NCBI GenBank assembly: GCA_003576695.1
Contig: QOZQ01000011.1
Location: 124,001 to 188,000, forward strand
Origin: Taklimakanibacter lacteus
Lineage (GTDB): Bacteria; Pseudomonadota; Alphaproteobacteria; Rhizobiales; Aestuariivirgaceae
Length of the DNA stretch: 64,000 nt
Reading direction: 5' to 3'
The position numbers and the translations under genes are program-made. Within the stretch, counting starts at the first letter, position 1; each line of letters starts with the position of its first letter. This document shows positions 16,884 through 25,786 of the stretch, piece by piece. The notes under the pieces were generated by a model. The model had not been told where the DNA came from. It saw only the letters and a program-made list of their open reading frames with translations, and did no database searches.

Positions 16884-18278
16884 ATGAGCGCTTCACTCGC
16901 TGCCTTCCTCTATCTGGTCTCGGGCGCCTTGTTCATCATGGCGCTGCGCGGGCTGTCGAGCCCTGAATCCTCCAGGCAGGGCAATCTCTTCGGCATGATC
17001 GGCATGGGGCTCGCCATCGTGACGACGCTGCTGCTCGCCGCACCCTCGGGCGGGCTCGCCTGGGCGCTCATCATCGGCGGCATTGCGATCGGTGGCGCCA
17101 TCGGCGCCGTCACCGCCAGGCGCATCGCCATGACGGCGATGCCGCAGCTCGTCGCCGCCTTCCATTCGCTCGTTGGTCTCGCGGCCGACTTCGTGGCGGC
17201 TGCCGCCTATTATGCGCCGGAAGCCTTCGGCATCGCCAGCAATGGCGAGATCCATGCGCAGAGCCGCATCGAGATGGCGCTCGGCGCCGCGATCGGCGCG
17301 CTCACCTTCACCGGCTCGATCATCGCCTTCCTCAAGCTCGACGGACGGATGAGCGGCAAGCCGATCATCCTGCCGGGCCGGCATTTCATCAATATCGCGC
17401 TCGGCCTCGCCCTTCTCGTCTTCGTCTATGTTTTCTTCGCCGGCCAGAGCGCCTTGGCCTTCTGGCTGATCGTGGCGCTGGCGCTGGCGCTCGGCTTCCT
17501 CCTCATCGTGCCGATCGGCGGCGCCGACATGCCGGTCGTCATCTCGATGCTCAATTCCTATTCCGGCTGGGCCGCGGCCGGCATCGGCTTCACGCTCGCC
17601 AATACCGCGCTCATCATCACGGGGGCGCTGGTCGGCTCGTCGGGCGCCATCCTCTCCTACATCATGTGCAAGGGCATGAACCGCTCCTTCTTCAGCGTCA
17701 TTCTCGGCGGCTTCGGCGGCGAGACGGCGGCTGCGGCGGGGGGTGTGGAAGCGAGACCCGTCAAGCAGGGCTCGGCCGATGACGCGGCCTTCATCATGAA
17801 GAATGCGGGCTCGGTCATCATCGTGCCGGGCTATGGCATGGCCGTGGCGCAGGCCCAGCATGCCTTGCGCGAGATGGCGGATCATCTCAAGAAAGCGGGC
17901 GTCACGGTCAAATATGCCATCCATCCGGTGGCGGGCCGCATGCCGGGCCATATGAATGTGCTGCTCGCCGAGGCCAATGTGCCCTATGACGAGGTGTTCG
18001 AGCTCGAGGACATCAATTCCGAATTCGCGCAATCCGATGTCGCCTTCGTCATCGGCGCCAATGACGTGACCAATCCCGCCGCCAAGGACGACCCGGCCTC
18101 GCCGATCTACGGCATGCCGGTGCTCGAAGTGTGGAAGGCCAATACGGTGATGTTCATCAAGCGCGGCATGTCGTCGGGCTATGCCGGCATCGACAATGGC
18201 CTCTTCTACCGCGACAATACGATGATGCTGTTCGGCGACGCCAAGAAGATGACGGAAGAGATCGTCAAGGGCATGTGA
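16884..18278 (+). CDS. pntB: NAD(P) transhydrogenase subunit beta (dII/dIII)
   Basis: A 464-residue protein of family length. The first 270 residues hold about eight to nine membrane helices. The C-terminal domain has the NADP-site features VPGYGMAVAQAQ, HPVAGRMPGHMNVLLAEA and VIGANDVTNP. With PntAA and PntAB it forms the energy-linked transhydrogenase in the inner membrane. It starts two bases after the stop of the inserted exported protein, and its TGA overlaps the GTG of the following gene. Confidence 0.96.
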   Translation: MSASLAAFLYLVSGALFIMALRGLSSPESSRQGNLFGMIGMGLAIVTTLLLAAPSGGLAWALIIGGIAIGGAIGAVTARRIAMTAMPQLVAAFHSLVGLAADFVAAAAYYAPEAFGIASNGEIHAQSRIEMALGAAIGALTFTGSIIAFLKLDGRMSGKPIILPGRHFINIALGLALLVFVYVFFAGQSALAFWLIVALALALGFLLIVPIGGADMPVVISMLNSYSGWAAAGIGFTLANTALIITGALVGSSGAILSYIMCKGMNRSFFSVILGGFGGETAAAAGGVEARPVKQGSADDAAFIMKNAGSVIIVPGYGMAVAQAQHALREMADHLKKAGVTVKYAIHPVAGRMPGHMNVLLAEANVPYDEVFELEDINSEFAQSDVAFVIGANDVTNPAAKDDPASPIYGMPVLEVWKANTVMFIKRGMSSGYAGIDNGLFYRDNTMMLFGDAKKMTEEIVKGM

Positions 18279-18958
18279 GGCGGCGGGTGTCGCTCGATTT
18301 CGAGCGCGATGGTGTCGCGGTCCGCGACGCGGTCATCGGCGCCGATATCCTTGGCAAGCTTGCGGATGAATTCGAGGAGGCTGGCGTGCGCATCGGTGCG
18401 CGCCCCTTCGCTCTGTCCCCGGTGATCCGGGGACTCCTGGCGCCGTCCGGCATCCTGACGCTGCTGGCACGGCATTGGGCTCGCGGTCCGGCTCGCCCGG
18501 TGCGCGTTCTCGCTTTTGACAAGACGCCCGATGCCAATTGGCATCTGCCCTGGCACCAGGACCGGGTTATCGCGGTCAAGAAGCGCGCCGATGTTCCAGG
18601 CTTCGGCAACTGGACGGTCAAGAGCGGACAGCATCATGTGGAAGCGCCGGCGGAGCTTCTCGCGACGATGTCCAATCTGCGCCTCCATATCGATGACTGT
18701 GACGCCGCCAATGGCGCGCTCAAGGTCGTGCCCGGCAGCCACGAGCGTGGCCGCCTCACCGACGCGGAAGTGCGTGACACAGCCCGGCAAGGGCGAGCCA
18801 TCACATGTCCCGTCGCGGCCGGAGGTGTTCTTGCCATGAAAGCGCTTACCATCCATGCGAGTGATGCGTCATCGACGCCGCGCCGCAGGCGTGTCCTGCA
18901 TGTCGACTACTGCGCGGGCGAATTGCCCAAGGAACTCGACTGGGCGCTCGAAGTCTAG
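18275..18958 (+). CDS. Phytanoyl-CoA dioxygenase (PhyH) family protein
   Basis: A 227-residue Fe(II)/2-oxoglutarate oxygenase-like protein. The iron facial triad can be read as H-x-D in WHQDR and the distal His in LTIHASD; a basic RRRRVLH stretch after it would bind 2-oxoglutarate. GALKVVPGSH is a PhyH signature. Start is GTG 18275, overlapping the pntB stop (GTGA), with a second GTG at 18287. The substrate is unknown. It overlaps the convergent gene at 18955-18958 through CTAG. Confidence 0.8.
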   Translation: MRRRVSLDFERDGVAVRDAVIGADILGKLADEFEEAGVRIGARPFALSPVIRGLLAPSGILTLLARHWARGPARPVRVLAFDKTPDANWHLPWHQDRVIAVKKRADVPGFGNWTVKSGQHHVEAPAELLATMSNLRLHIDDCDAANGALKVVPGSHERGRLTDAEVRDTARQGRAITCPVAAGGVLAMKALTIHASDASSTPRRRRVLHVDYCAGELPKELDWALEV

Positions 18959-19743
18959 TTCTTCACGTCGTAGCGATCGCTGAGGATGCGCTGGACTTTC
19001 TCCATGGGATCGCCGGCCTTGATGTCCGGCAGGCCGTGCAAATAGGCATTGGCGGCAAGCCAGATAGAGACATTGTCGTCCAGAGTCGTGTCAAACTTGC
19101 GATAGAAAACGATATTCAGGGTGCTCACCACGCCTGCCGCTCTGACGAGCTCGAACCCCATGCAGGAATACTGTTCGCGAGGAGAGCTGTCGCTGTCGAT
19201 GAAGATCAGGGATTTTTCGATGACGCCGGTGTACTTGTCGAAATAGCTGACGGCCCAGCAGGGGGCGTCGACGAATTCGATGTCCTTTCCGCCGGTCTTC
19301 AAAAGCTTCTTACTGGTGATATTGGCATCGAGATGGAGCTTTCCATCGATCTTGCGGTCGCGCTGATCGAAAGTGTCAGGTCGCGGCGCAATGTGGACTT
19401 CGATCTGAGCGGCATCGGCTTGCGCGATGCGGGCTCCGAACGTGTCCGGTGCATTGGACTGCAGAAATTCCAGGATGTGCAGGGCAGGAGAGACACAGCC
19501 TTCCTTGGGGCAGGACACATAGATACTGGGCGTGTTGCGATATTTCAGGACCCTGTCGAATATCCAGCGCCCCGCGAGATAGTTCTCAATCAATGTGGCG
19601 CGGGTCTCCGGTGACCGGCTTTTGATATAGGCGTCCATGTCGCCGGCAGGCTGGGCGGCGGCGGGAATGCAAAACAGGACTGTGGCCAATATGGCTGCGC
19701 GGATCTTGTTAGATACGAACCATCCAACCACCAGCGCCGCCAT
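18955..19743 (-). CDS. Secreted protein of unknown function (possibly DUF2927-like)
   Basis: A 262-residue protein with a hydrophobic export signal ending near residue 31 (PAAAQ). The mature part has four cysteines (SCPKEGC, APCW, YSCMGF) that could form disulfides. The segment EQYSCMGFELVRAAG followed by a helical C-terminus loosely resembles the DUF2927 family of putative lipoproteins or proteases, but no zinc motif is present and I would not rely on this. It stands alone on the minus strand. Confidence 0.65.
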   Translation of the reverse strand: MAALVVGWFVSNKIRAAILATVLFCIPAAAQPAGDMDAYIKSRSPETRATLIENYLAGRWIFDRVLKYRNTPSIYVSCPKEGCVSPALHILEFLQSNAPDTFGARIAQADAAQIEVHIAPRPDTFDQRDRKIDGKLHLDANITSKKLLKTGGKDIEFVDAPCWAVSYFDKYTGVIEKSLIFIDSDSSPREQYSCMGFELVRAAGVVSTLNIVFYRKFDTTLDDNVSIWLAANAYLHGLPDIKAGDPMEKVQRILSDRYDVKN

Positions 19744-19837
19744 TCCAGCCTCCCGATCGCAACCGCCGGATATATAGGGTGATGACAGGCGAACTGCGAG
19801 TCCAGCCAGCGGACCGGAGCAGGCTTCTCCACAAGCA

Positions 19838-19882
19838 GGAAAGAAAATTCTTTTTTCTTGAGTTAAAGATAAAAATCTTTTA
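19838..19882. promoter_or_regulatory. Two A/T-rich palindromes before the sugar ABC operon
   Basis: AAAGAA-AA-TTCTTT (19840-19853) and AAAGAT-AAAA-ATCTTT (19865-19880) are perfect inverted repeats in otherwise GC-rich DNA, 49-89 bases upstream of the binding-protein start. Closely similar sequences recur just before the operon's RpiR regulator (24151-24196), so they are probable RpiR operators. Confidence 0.6.
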
Positions 19883-19928
19883 TTCGGGAAGGCAATCAGA
19901 AAATGCCAACCGAAAAATGGGAGAAGTC

Positions 19929-21212
19929 ATGAGAACGCTCATCCGTTTCGCGGCTGCGCTGTGCGCCGCCGCGCTCGTCAGCGCCACCGCCCAGGCCCAG
20001 CAGAAGGAAGTGACGGTGTGGTCGTGGTTCGTGCAGAGCACGATGGAGAAATCGATCGCCGCCTTCGAGAAGGCCCATCCCGACATCAAGGTGAAATACA
20101 CTTATTACAACTACTCGCCCGAATACATCACCGCGCTCAAGGCGGCGGCCGCATCGGGCAGCCTGCCCGACGTCATCGGCCTGCAGCCGGGCTCGCTCAC
20201 CCAGCAGTATCGCGAGCAGCTCGCCTCGGTGAATGAGCGGGCCGCCAAGGAATGGGGTGCCGACTGGATCAGCAAGCTCGCCGAGGTCAACCGCCGGCAG
20301 ATGCTGATGGGCAATCCCAAGGGCGATGAGAATTTCTACATCATCCCGCAGGAATCGCAGGTCATCTGCATCTGGTACAACCGCAAGATCTTCGAGAAGC
20401 TCGGCCTCCCGGCGCCCAAGACCTATGCCGATCTCAAGGCGGCGGCCAAGGCGCTGAGCGATGGCGGCTATATCCCGATGTTCCAGGGCGCGGCCGATGG
20501 CTGGCAGAACGAGAATGTTTTTCTGATGCTCGCCAACCAGTTCGCGCCCGGCATCACCGACAAGGCGCAAGCGGGCGACGCAAAGTGGACGGCGCCCGAG
20601 CTCGTTTCCGCGATGAAGGCCTGGAAGGCGCTCTTCGATGACGGCGTGTTCCAGCAAGGCGCCCTTGGCGCCCATGCCTATCCGACCGGCGCCCAGCTCT
20701 TTGCGCAGGGCAAGGTCGGCATGATGGCCTTGGGCTCCTGGTGGATGCAGGAAAGCAAGTTCCCGCCGCCGCTCTCCGAATTCGTGCAGAACATGGAAGG
20801 CTTCGATTTCTTCTATCTGCCGCCCGTGGTCGACGGCAATCCGGCAAGCCCTCCGGTCGGCGGCATCGATATCGGCTACGGCCTCACCAGGAATGGCGAG
20901 AAGAACGAGGCCGCCTGGACCTTCCTTGCCTCCCTCACCAATGGCGAGGCGCTGCAGGAAGCGCTCAACGACCTGAACGACCTGCCGGCTTTCGCCGGGC
21001 ATGAGCCCAAGGGCGACATCTCGGACCATGTGAAGCAGATGTCGGCGCGCTTCAATGCCGATCTGGTCAAGGCCGAGAACCAGCGCTTCGCGGTGCCGGC
21101 CGTGGCCGAAGCGCTCGACAATGCGCTGGCCGGCGTCGCCTCGGGCAGCCTCGAGCCCGAAGCTGCGCTTGCCGCGGTCCAGGCCGCGACCGACAAGGCA
21201 CTCGGCAAGTAA
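19929..21212 (+). CDS. Sugar ABC transporter substrate-binding protein (family 1)
   Basis: A 427-residue periplasmic binding protein with a signal peptide (residues 1-23, ATAQAQ-QKE) and a family 1 solute-binding fold (VTVWSWF start, WYNRKIFEKLGL, GKVGMMALGSWWM). Start ATG 19929 has GGGAG seven bases upstream and places the signal peptide at the N-terminus. Its partners are the two permeases and ATPase that follow; the ligand is probably a sugar or polyol because an aldolase and a sugar kinase complete the operon. Confidence 0.92.
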   Translation: MRTLIRFAAALCAAALVSATAQAQQKEVTVWSWFVQSTMEKSIAAFEKAHPDIKVKYTYYNYSPEYITALKAAAASGSLPDVIGLQPGSLTQQYREQLASVNERAAKEWGADWISKLAEVNRRQMLMGNPKGDENFYIIPQESQVICIWYNRKIFEKLGLPAPKTYADLKAAAKALSDGGYIPMFQGAADGWQNENVFLMLANQFAPGITDKAQAGDAKWTAPELVSAMKAWKALFDDGVFQQGALGAHAYPTGAQLFAQGKVGMMALGSWWMQESKFPPPLSEFVQNMEGFDFFYLPPVVDGNPASPPVGGIDIGYGLTRNGEKNEAAWTFLASLTNGEALQEALNDLNDLPAFAGHEPKGDISDHVKQMSARFNADLVKAENQRFAVPAVAEALDNALAGVASGSLEPEAALAAVQAATDKALGK

Positions 21213-21274
21213 CCGGGGCCGAATGGATGTCGGAGTGGTCCTCCCTTGGCGCTCCGGCATCCCCTTTCTATAGA

Positions 21275-22195
21275 ATGTCCATGATGACCAAATCTGCGAG
21301 GAGGGGACTGCGTTTCGGCAAACCGGCTCTCTATCTCTTCGCGCTGCCTGCCACCCTGCTGTTCGTCGTCTTCATCGCTTATCCGATCCTGTGGGTGGCG
21401 GGACAAAGCCTGTTCACCCGGACGGCAGAAGGACAGATGGTCTTCGCGGGCTTTGCCAATTATGGCGCGGTGCTCAGCGATCCGGCCTTCTGGATCGTGG
21501 TGCGCAACATGGTCATCTGGGGCCTCATCACCATCCCGGTGCAAATGGTGATCGGCGGGCTCCTGGCCTATTTCATCGAGCGCCACACCTATCGCCTGCG
21601 CTCCTTCTTCCGCACCATGTTCTTCCTGCCGGTGGTGACCTCGGTCTCGGTCATCAGCCTCGTCTGGGTGCAGATCTATGCGCCCTATTACGGCATCGCC
21701 CAGGAATATCTGAAGCTCTTCGGCATCACCATGAGCTTCTCGCCGATCGGCGACCCCGCGACCGCGATCTATGCCCTGATCCTCGTCAATATCTGGCAAT
21801 GGACCGGCTTCTCGATGCTCATGTATATCGCCGGCATCGCCAATCTGCCGTCGGAAGTGCTGGATGCGGCGCGCATCGATGGCGCGCGCGGCTTCCGCCT
21901 CGCCTATGACGTGGTGGTTCCCATGCTGGCGCCGGCGACGAAATCGCTTCTGCTGCTCGGCATCATCGGCACGCTGCAGACCTTTCCGATCGTGCATCTG
22001 ATGACCGGCGGCGGCCCCAACCGGGCGAGCGAAGTGTTCGGCACCTATATCTTCAAGCAGAGCTTCGTGCTCGGCGACACCGGCAGCGGCGCCACTTTGT
22101 CGGTGATCGTGCTGCTGGTGGCGCTCGTCCTGTCGCTGGTCCAGATCGTGTTCTTCGGCGCCCAGCTCTCGCCGGCGAAGAGGAAGCCCGAATGA
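21275..22195 (+). CDS. Sugar ABC transporter permease (MalF/UgpA type)
   Basis: A 306-residue inner-membrane protein with six predicted helices and the permease EAA loop (EVLDAARIDGARGFR). The start is uncertain among ATG 21275, 21281 and 21284; all give the same topology. It lies 62 bases after the binding-protein gene, and its stop overlaps the next permease start by four bases (ATGA). Confidence 0.92.
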   Translation: MSMMTKSARRGLRFGKPALYLFALPATLLFVVFIAYPILWVAGQSLFTRTAEGQMVFAGFANYGAVLSDPAFWIVVRNMVIWGLITIPVQMVIGGLLAYFIERHTYRLRSFFRTMFFLPVVTSVSVISLVWVQIYAPYYGIAQEYLKLFGITMSFSPIGDPATAIYALILVNIWQWTGFSMLMYIAGIANLPSEVLDAARIDGARGFRLAYDVVVPMLAPATKSLLLLGIIGTLQTFPIVHLMTGGGPNRASEVFGTYIFKQSFVLGDTGSGATLSVIVLLVALVLSLVQIVFFGAQLSPAKRKPE

Positions 22196-23025
22196 CCGGC
22201 TATGCGCGCGCCCGAATTCGCTCGCTTGTCATCCATGCGGTGCTTTTCGCCGTTCTGGCGCTGTGGATGATCCCGCAGGTCTACATGCTGTCGATCGGGC
22301 TGCGCGCCCCGGCCCAGGCCTTCGATGCGGCGCTCATCACCTGGCCCGTCACCTTCGACAACTTCATCACCGTCATCCGCGACAATCCGCTGGCCCGCAT
22401 CTTCCTCAACAGCATGATCGTGACGGTGGCGACGGTCGCGATCGTCGTCGCGGCGTCCTCGCTCATCGCCTTCGCCTGCGCGGTGCTCAGGCTCAAGGGA
22501 TCGCTCGTCCTCTATGCGACGCTGCTGACCACGCTGATGGTGCCCTTGGCCTCGCTGGTGCTGCCGCTCGCCATCCTGCTCAAGACCTTCGGCTGGGTGA
22601 ACACCTATATCGGCCTCATCCTGCCCTATGCGGCGCTGGGCGTGCCCTTCGCCATGGTGGTGCTCAAGGCCTTCATGGAGGATTCACCGGCCGAGCTCTT
22701 CGAGGCGGCGCGCGTCGATGGCTGCAATGCCTGGCAGATCTACTGGCATGTCGCCCTGCCGCTGGTGCGCCCGGCGCTGGTCTTCGTCGCCATCTGGCAG
22801 TTCATCGTGACCTGGAACGAATTCTTCCTCGCCCTCATCATCCTCACCGAGAGCGAGATGAAGACGCTCACCATCATCCCGATGCAGTATTCCGGCCTCT
22901 ATATGGCCAATCCCGGCGCGCTGTTCGCGGTGCTCACCTTGATCGCGCTGCCTTTGATCCTGCTCTATGTCGTGGTGCAGCGCGCCTTCGTGCGCGGCCT
23001 CACTGCCGGCGCCGTGAAAGGGTGA
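22192..23025 (+). CDS. Sugar ABC transporter permease (MalG/UgpE type)
   Basis: A 277-residue inner-membrane protein with six predicted helices and an EAA loop (ELFEAARVDGCNAWQ). It pairs with the upstream permease, with which it overlaps by four bases, to form the translocation channel. The ATPase gene begins three bases after its stop. Confidence 0.93.
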   Translation: MTGYARARIRSLVIHAVLFAVLALWMIPQVYMLSIGLRAPAQAFDAALITWPVTFDNFITVIRDNPLARIFLNSMIVTVATVAIVVAASSLIAFACAVLRLKGSLVLYATLLTTLMVPLASLVLPLAILLKTFGWVNTYIGLILPYAALGVPFAMVVLKAFMEDSPAELFEAARVDGCNAWQIYWHVALPLVRPALVFVAIWQFIVTWNEFFLALIILTESEMKTLTIIPMQYSGLYMANPGALFAVLTLIALPLILLYVVVQRAFVRGLTAGAVKG

Positions 23026-23028
23026 AGC

Positions 23029-24117
23029 ATGGCCAATCTCACAATTGAAAACATCACCAAGAGCTACGGCAATGTCACCGTCATCCCCGGATTGTCGCTC
23101 GATGTCGGGGAAGGCGAGTTCTGCGTGCTGGTAGGCCCGTCGGGCTGCGGCAAGTCCACGCTGCTGCGCATCATTGCCGGGCTCGAGCCGATCAGCTCGG
23201 GCCGCATCCTGATCGATGGAGCCGATGTCAGCGACGCCGAGCCGCCCGAGCGCGGCATCGCCATGGTGTTCCAGTCCTATGCGCTCTATCCGCATATGAA
23301 TGTCGACCGCAATATGGGTTTCGGCCTCGAGATCGCCCACACGCCGCGTCCCGAAATCAAGGAACGGGTGGCGCGCGCCGCCGAGAAGCTCAAGCTCGGC
23401 AGCTATCTCGCCCGCAAGCCACGCGAGCTTTCGGGCGGCCAGCGCCAGCGCGTCGCGATCGGACGCGCCATCACGCGCAGGCCCAAGCTCTTCCTTCTCG
23501 ATGAGCCGCTCTCCAATCTCGATGCGGCCCTGCGCGTCGGCATGCGGGTCGAGATCGCGCGGCTCAAGGCGGAGCTCGCCTCGACCATGATCTATGTGAC
23601 CCATGACCAGGTGGAGGCGATGACGCTCGCCGACCGGATCGTCGTCATGAACAACGGCCGGATCGAGCAGGTCGGCTCGCCGATCGAGCTCTATGAGAAT
23701 CCCGCCAATCTGTTCGTCGCGGGCTTCATCGGCTCGCCGGCGATGAATTTCCTCGACGGGCAGGTGGCAGCCGTCGCCAATGGCAAAGCCCAGGTGAAGC
23801 TGGCGCTCGGTCCTGAGATCGAGGTCGGGCTTGGCGCAAGGGTCGAGGCCGGTGCCCGGGTCACGGTCGGGATCCGGCCCGAGCATATCCGGCTGGCGGC
23901 GCCAGGCACCGCCCAGACCCATACCGGCAAGGCCTTCATGGTCGAAATGCTGGGCAGCGACACCTTCATCCATCTGCGCGAAGGCAATGCCCAGATCGTC
24001 ATCCGGGATGCCGAAGCGCGGCGCCTGCGCATGGGGGACAGCGTGACGATGGCGCTGCCCTCGCCGGCCTGCCATTTGTTCGATGGCGAGGGACGCCGCG
24101 TCTCGGCGCGGCCTTGA
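23029..24117 (+). CDS. Sugar ABC transporter ATPase (UgpC/MsmK type)
   Basis: A 362-residue cytosolic ATPase with Walker A GPSGCGKST, signature LSGGQRQR, Walker B LFLLDEP and the H-loop YVTHDQ. After about residue 235 comes the OB-fold regulatory domain usual in sugar transporters (TVGIRPEHIRL). It should energise the two permeases upstream. Confidence 0.94.
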   Translation: MANLTIENITKSYGNVTVIPGLSLDVGEGEFCVLVGPSGCGKSTLLRIIAGLEPISSGRILIDGADVSDAEPPERGIAMVFQSYALYPHMNVDRNMGFGLEIAHTPRPEIKERVARAAEKLKLGSYLARKPRELSGGQRQRVAIGRAITRRPKLFLLDEPLSNLDAALRVGMRVEIARLKAELASTMIYVTHDQVEAMTLADRIVVMNNGRIEQVGSPIELYENPANLFVAGFIGSPAMNFLDGQVAAVANGKAQVKLALGPEIEVGLGARVEAGARVTVGIRPEHIRLAAPGTAQTHTGKAFMVEMLGSDTFIHLREGNAQIVIRDAEARRLRMGDSVTMALPSPACHLFDGEGRRVSARP

Positions 24118-24150
24118 CAGGATGGCTGGGCGGGCTATTCATGGACCGGG

Positions 24151-24196
24151 ATAGAAAGAAAGTTTTCTGGATGCAGCAGAAGAAAAAAAATCTTTC
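24151..24196. promoter_or_regulatory. Palindrome pair at the RpiR regulator start
   Basis: AGAAAGAAAGTTTTCT (24153-24168) and AAGAAAAAAAATCTTTC (about 24179-24195) repeat the pattern of the pair at 19838-19882, sharing GAAAGAAA-TT and AAAAATCTTT. They overlap the possible upstream start codons of the regulator gene, favouring a start at GTG 24225 or autorepression within the 5' end. Confidence 0.5.
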
Positions 24197-25127
24197 AGGC
24201 CGCCCTGCGACTGACGGCGGTGGAGTGGCGATCGACATCTTCCAGAAGCTGGTCGCCGCCGCCCGTTCGCCCGACCGCACGATGGCCGCCCTGTCGCAAT
24301 GGATCATCGATCACCAGGGGCAGGTGGCGAGCCTCTCGATATCGAGCCTCGCCGAGAAGACGGAAGTGAGCGAGACGACGGTCTTCCGTTTCTGCAAGCT
24401 CCTCGGCCTCAATGGCTACAAGGATCTGCGCCTGGCCTTGGCCGAGAGCCGCGGCCTGGCGCTCGGAGCGCAGCTCGCCGAGGCGACCGCCACCGCGAGG
24501 AGCGGCAAGGAAGATCCGCTCGCCGCCGTGGTGCGCCGGGTCATCGAGGTCAATTCCGAGCAGTTGCTCAAGACCATGAGCCTCGTCTCGCTTCCGGCTC
24601 TCGATGAGGCGATCGCCACACTGCTGGCGGCCGATCATATCCATCTCGTGGGCTTCGGCAGCTCGGCGCCGGTCGCCTTCGACGCCTATCAGCGCTTCCT
24701 GTGCCTCGGCCTCACCGCCAGCGCCCATTCCGATCCGCATGTGCTCGCCGCGATAACCGCCAATGCGCGCCCGGGCGCCGTCTTCTTCGGCATCACCTGC
24801 TCGGGGCGCACGCGCGATCTCATCGAAGCCTTCGAGACGGCGGGCAGCCGCGGCATCAAGCGCATCGTCATCACCAGCGATGAGAATGCGCCCGCCACCA
24901 AGGTCGCCGACACAGTGCTCATTTCCGCGGTGCGCCGCTCGCCGGTGGCGCGCGAAGTGATCGCGACGCGCATCTCGCAGCTCGCCATCGTCGAGATGAT
25001 CTGCGTGGCGCTGGCGCTCAATCACCCGGAAGCCAAGGACATCGTGCGCGATACATCGCTGCTCGAGCGCGAGATCGCCAAGAAGCGCCTGCCGGACCGG
25101 CCGGCGGCACCTCGCAAGACCCGCTGA
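24171..25127 (+). CDS. MurR/RpiR family transcriptional regulator
   Basis: The protein has an N-terminal RpiR helix-turn-helix (ISSLAEKTEVSETTVFRFCK) and a C-terminal SIS sugar-phosphate-binding domain (VGFGSSAPVAFDAYQRF, ITCSGRTRDLIEAF). It probably senses a phosphosugar made by the operon and controls it. The start is uncertain: ATG 24171 gives 318 residues but begins with a Lys-rich stretch of AAA codons foreign to this genome and coinciding with a palindrome; GTG 24225 begins exactly at the conserved domain. ATG 24114 is less likely. Confidence 0.88.
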   Translation: MQQKKKNLSGRPATDGGGVAIDIFQKLVAAARSPDRTMAALSQWIIDHQGQVASLSISSLAEKTEVSETTVFRFCKLLGLNGYKDLRLALAESRGLALGAQLAEATATARSGKEDPLAAVVRRVIEVNSEQLLKTMSLVSLPALDEAIATLLAADHIHLVGFGSSAPVAFDAYQRFLCLGLTASAHSDPHVLAAITANARPGAVFFGITCSGRTRDLIEAFETAGSRGIKRIVITSDENAPATKVADTVLISAVRRSPVAREVIATRISQLAIVEMICVALALNHPEAKDIVRDTSLLEREIAKKRLPDRPAAPRKTR

Positions 25128-25153
25128 ATTCATGAAATCAATGGAGCCTATCT

Positions 25154-25786
25154 ATGCCTAGCTATGATCCCGTGAAGGACATGATCGTCCACTGCTGCCA
25201 TCTCATGGCGCAGAAGGGACTGATCGCCGGAACCGAGGGCAATGTCAGCGCCCGGGCGCGCGACGGCGGCATCTGGACGACACCGTCCGATCTCAACAAG
25301 GGCGAGGTCACCGCCGATGTCCTGGTGCGCATCGATTTCGACGGCGAGATCATCGAGGGCGAGCGCCGGCCGACATCGGAGCGCTTCATGCATCTCGAAT
25401 TCTACAAGCAGCGGCCGGGCGTGAATGGCGTGGCGCATGGCCATCCGGTGTTCAGCACCGCCTATGCGGCGGCGGGGCGCAAATTGCCGAAGGACATCCT
25501 GCCCGAGCTGGTGGCGACGATCGGCGATGTGGCGCTCGTGCCCTATGGCCGCCCGTCGGGACCCAAGCTTGCCGCCGCCGTCGCTCCCTTCGTCAAGAGC
25601 CACAATGCTTTCCTGCTGCAGAACCACGGCTCGATCGCCTGCGGGACCACGGTGCTGCAGGCCTATCAGCGGCTCGAAGTGGTGGAGGCCTATTCCAAGA
25701 CCTGCTGGGCGGCGGAAGCGCTGGGCGGCGTCAAGCCGATGAGTGCCGCCGACATCGCCGACCTGCCGGTTCCCTCCTTTGCATGA
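25154..25786 (+). CDS. Class II aldolase/adducin family protein
   Basis: A 210-residue protein with the zinc site of L-fuculose-phosphate/L-ribulose-phosphate aldolases: HGHP (two His), QNHG (third His) and the acidic residue in TSERFMH; the phosphate-binding GTEGNVSAR and TPSD loops are also present. It should cleave or epimerise a ketose phosphate. The FGGY kinase gene overlaps its stop by four bases, so the pair likely phosphorylates then cleaves a ketose. Exact substrate not determinable. Confidence 0.88.
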   Translation: MPSYDPVKDMIVHCCHLMAQKGLIAGTEGNVSARARDGGIWTTPSDLNKGEVTADVLVRIDFDGEIIEGERRPTSERFMHLEFYKQRPGVNGVAHGHPVFSTAYAAAGRKLPKDILPELVATIGDVALVPYGRPSGPKLAAAVAPFVKSHNAFLLQNHGSIACGTTVLQAYQRLEVVEAYSKTCWAAEALGGVKPMSAADIADLPVPSFA

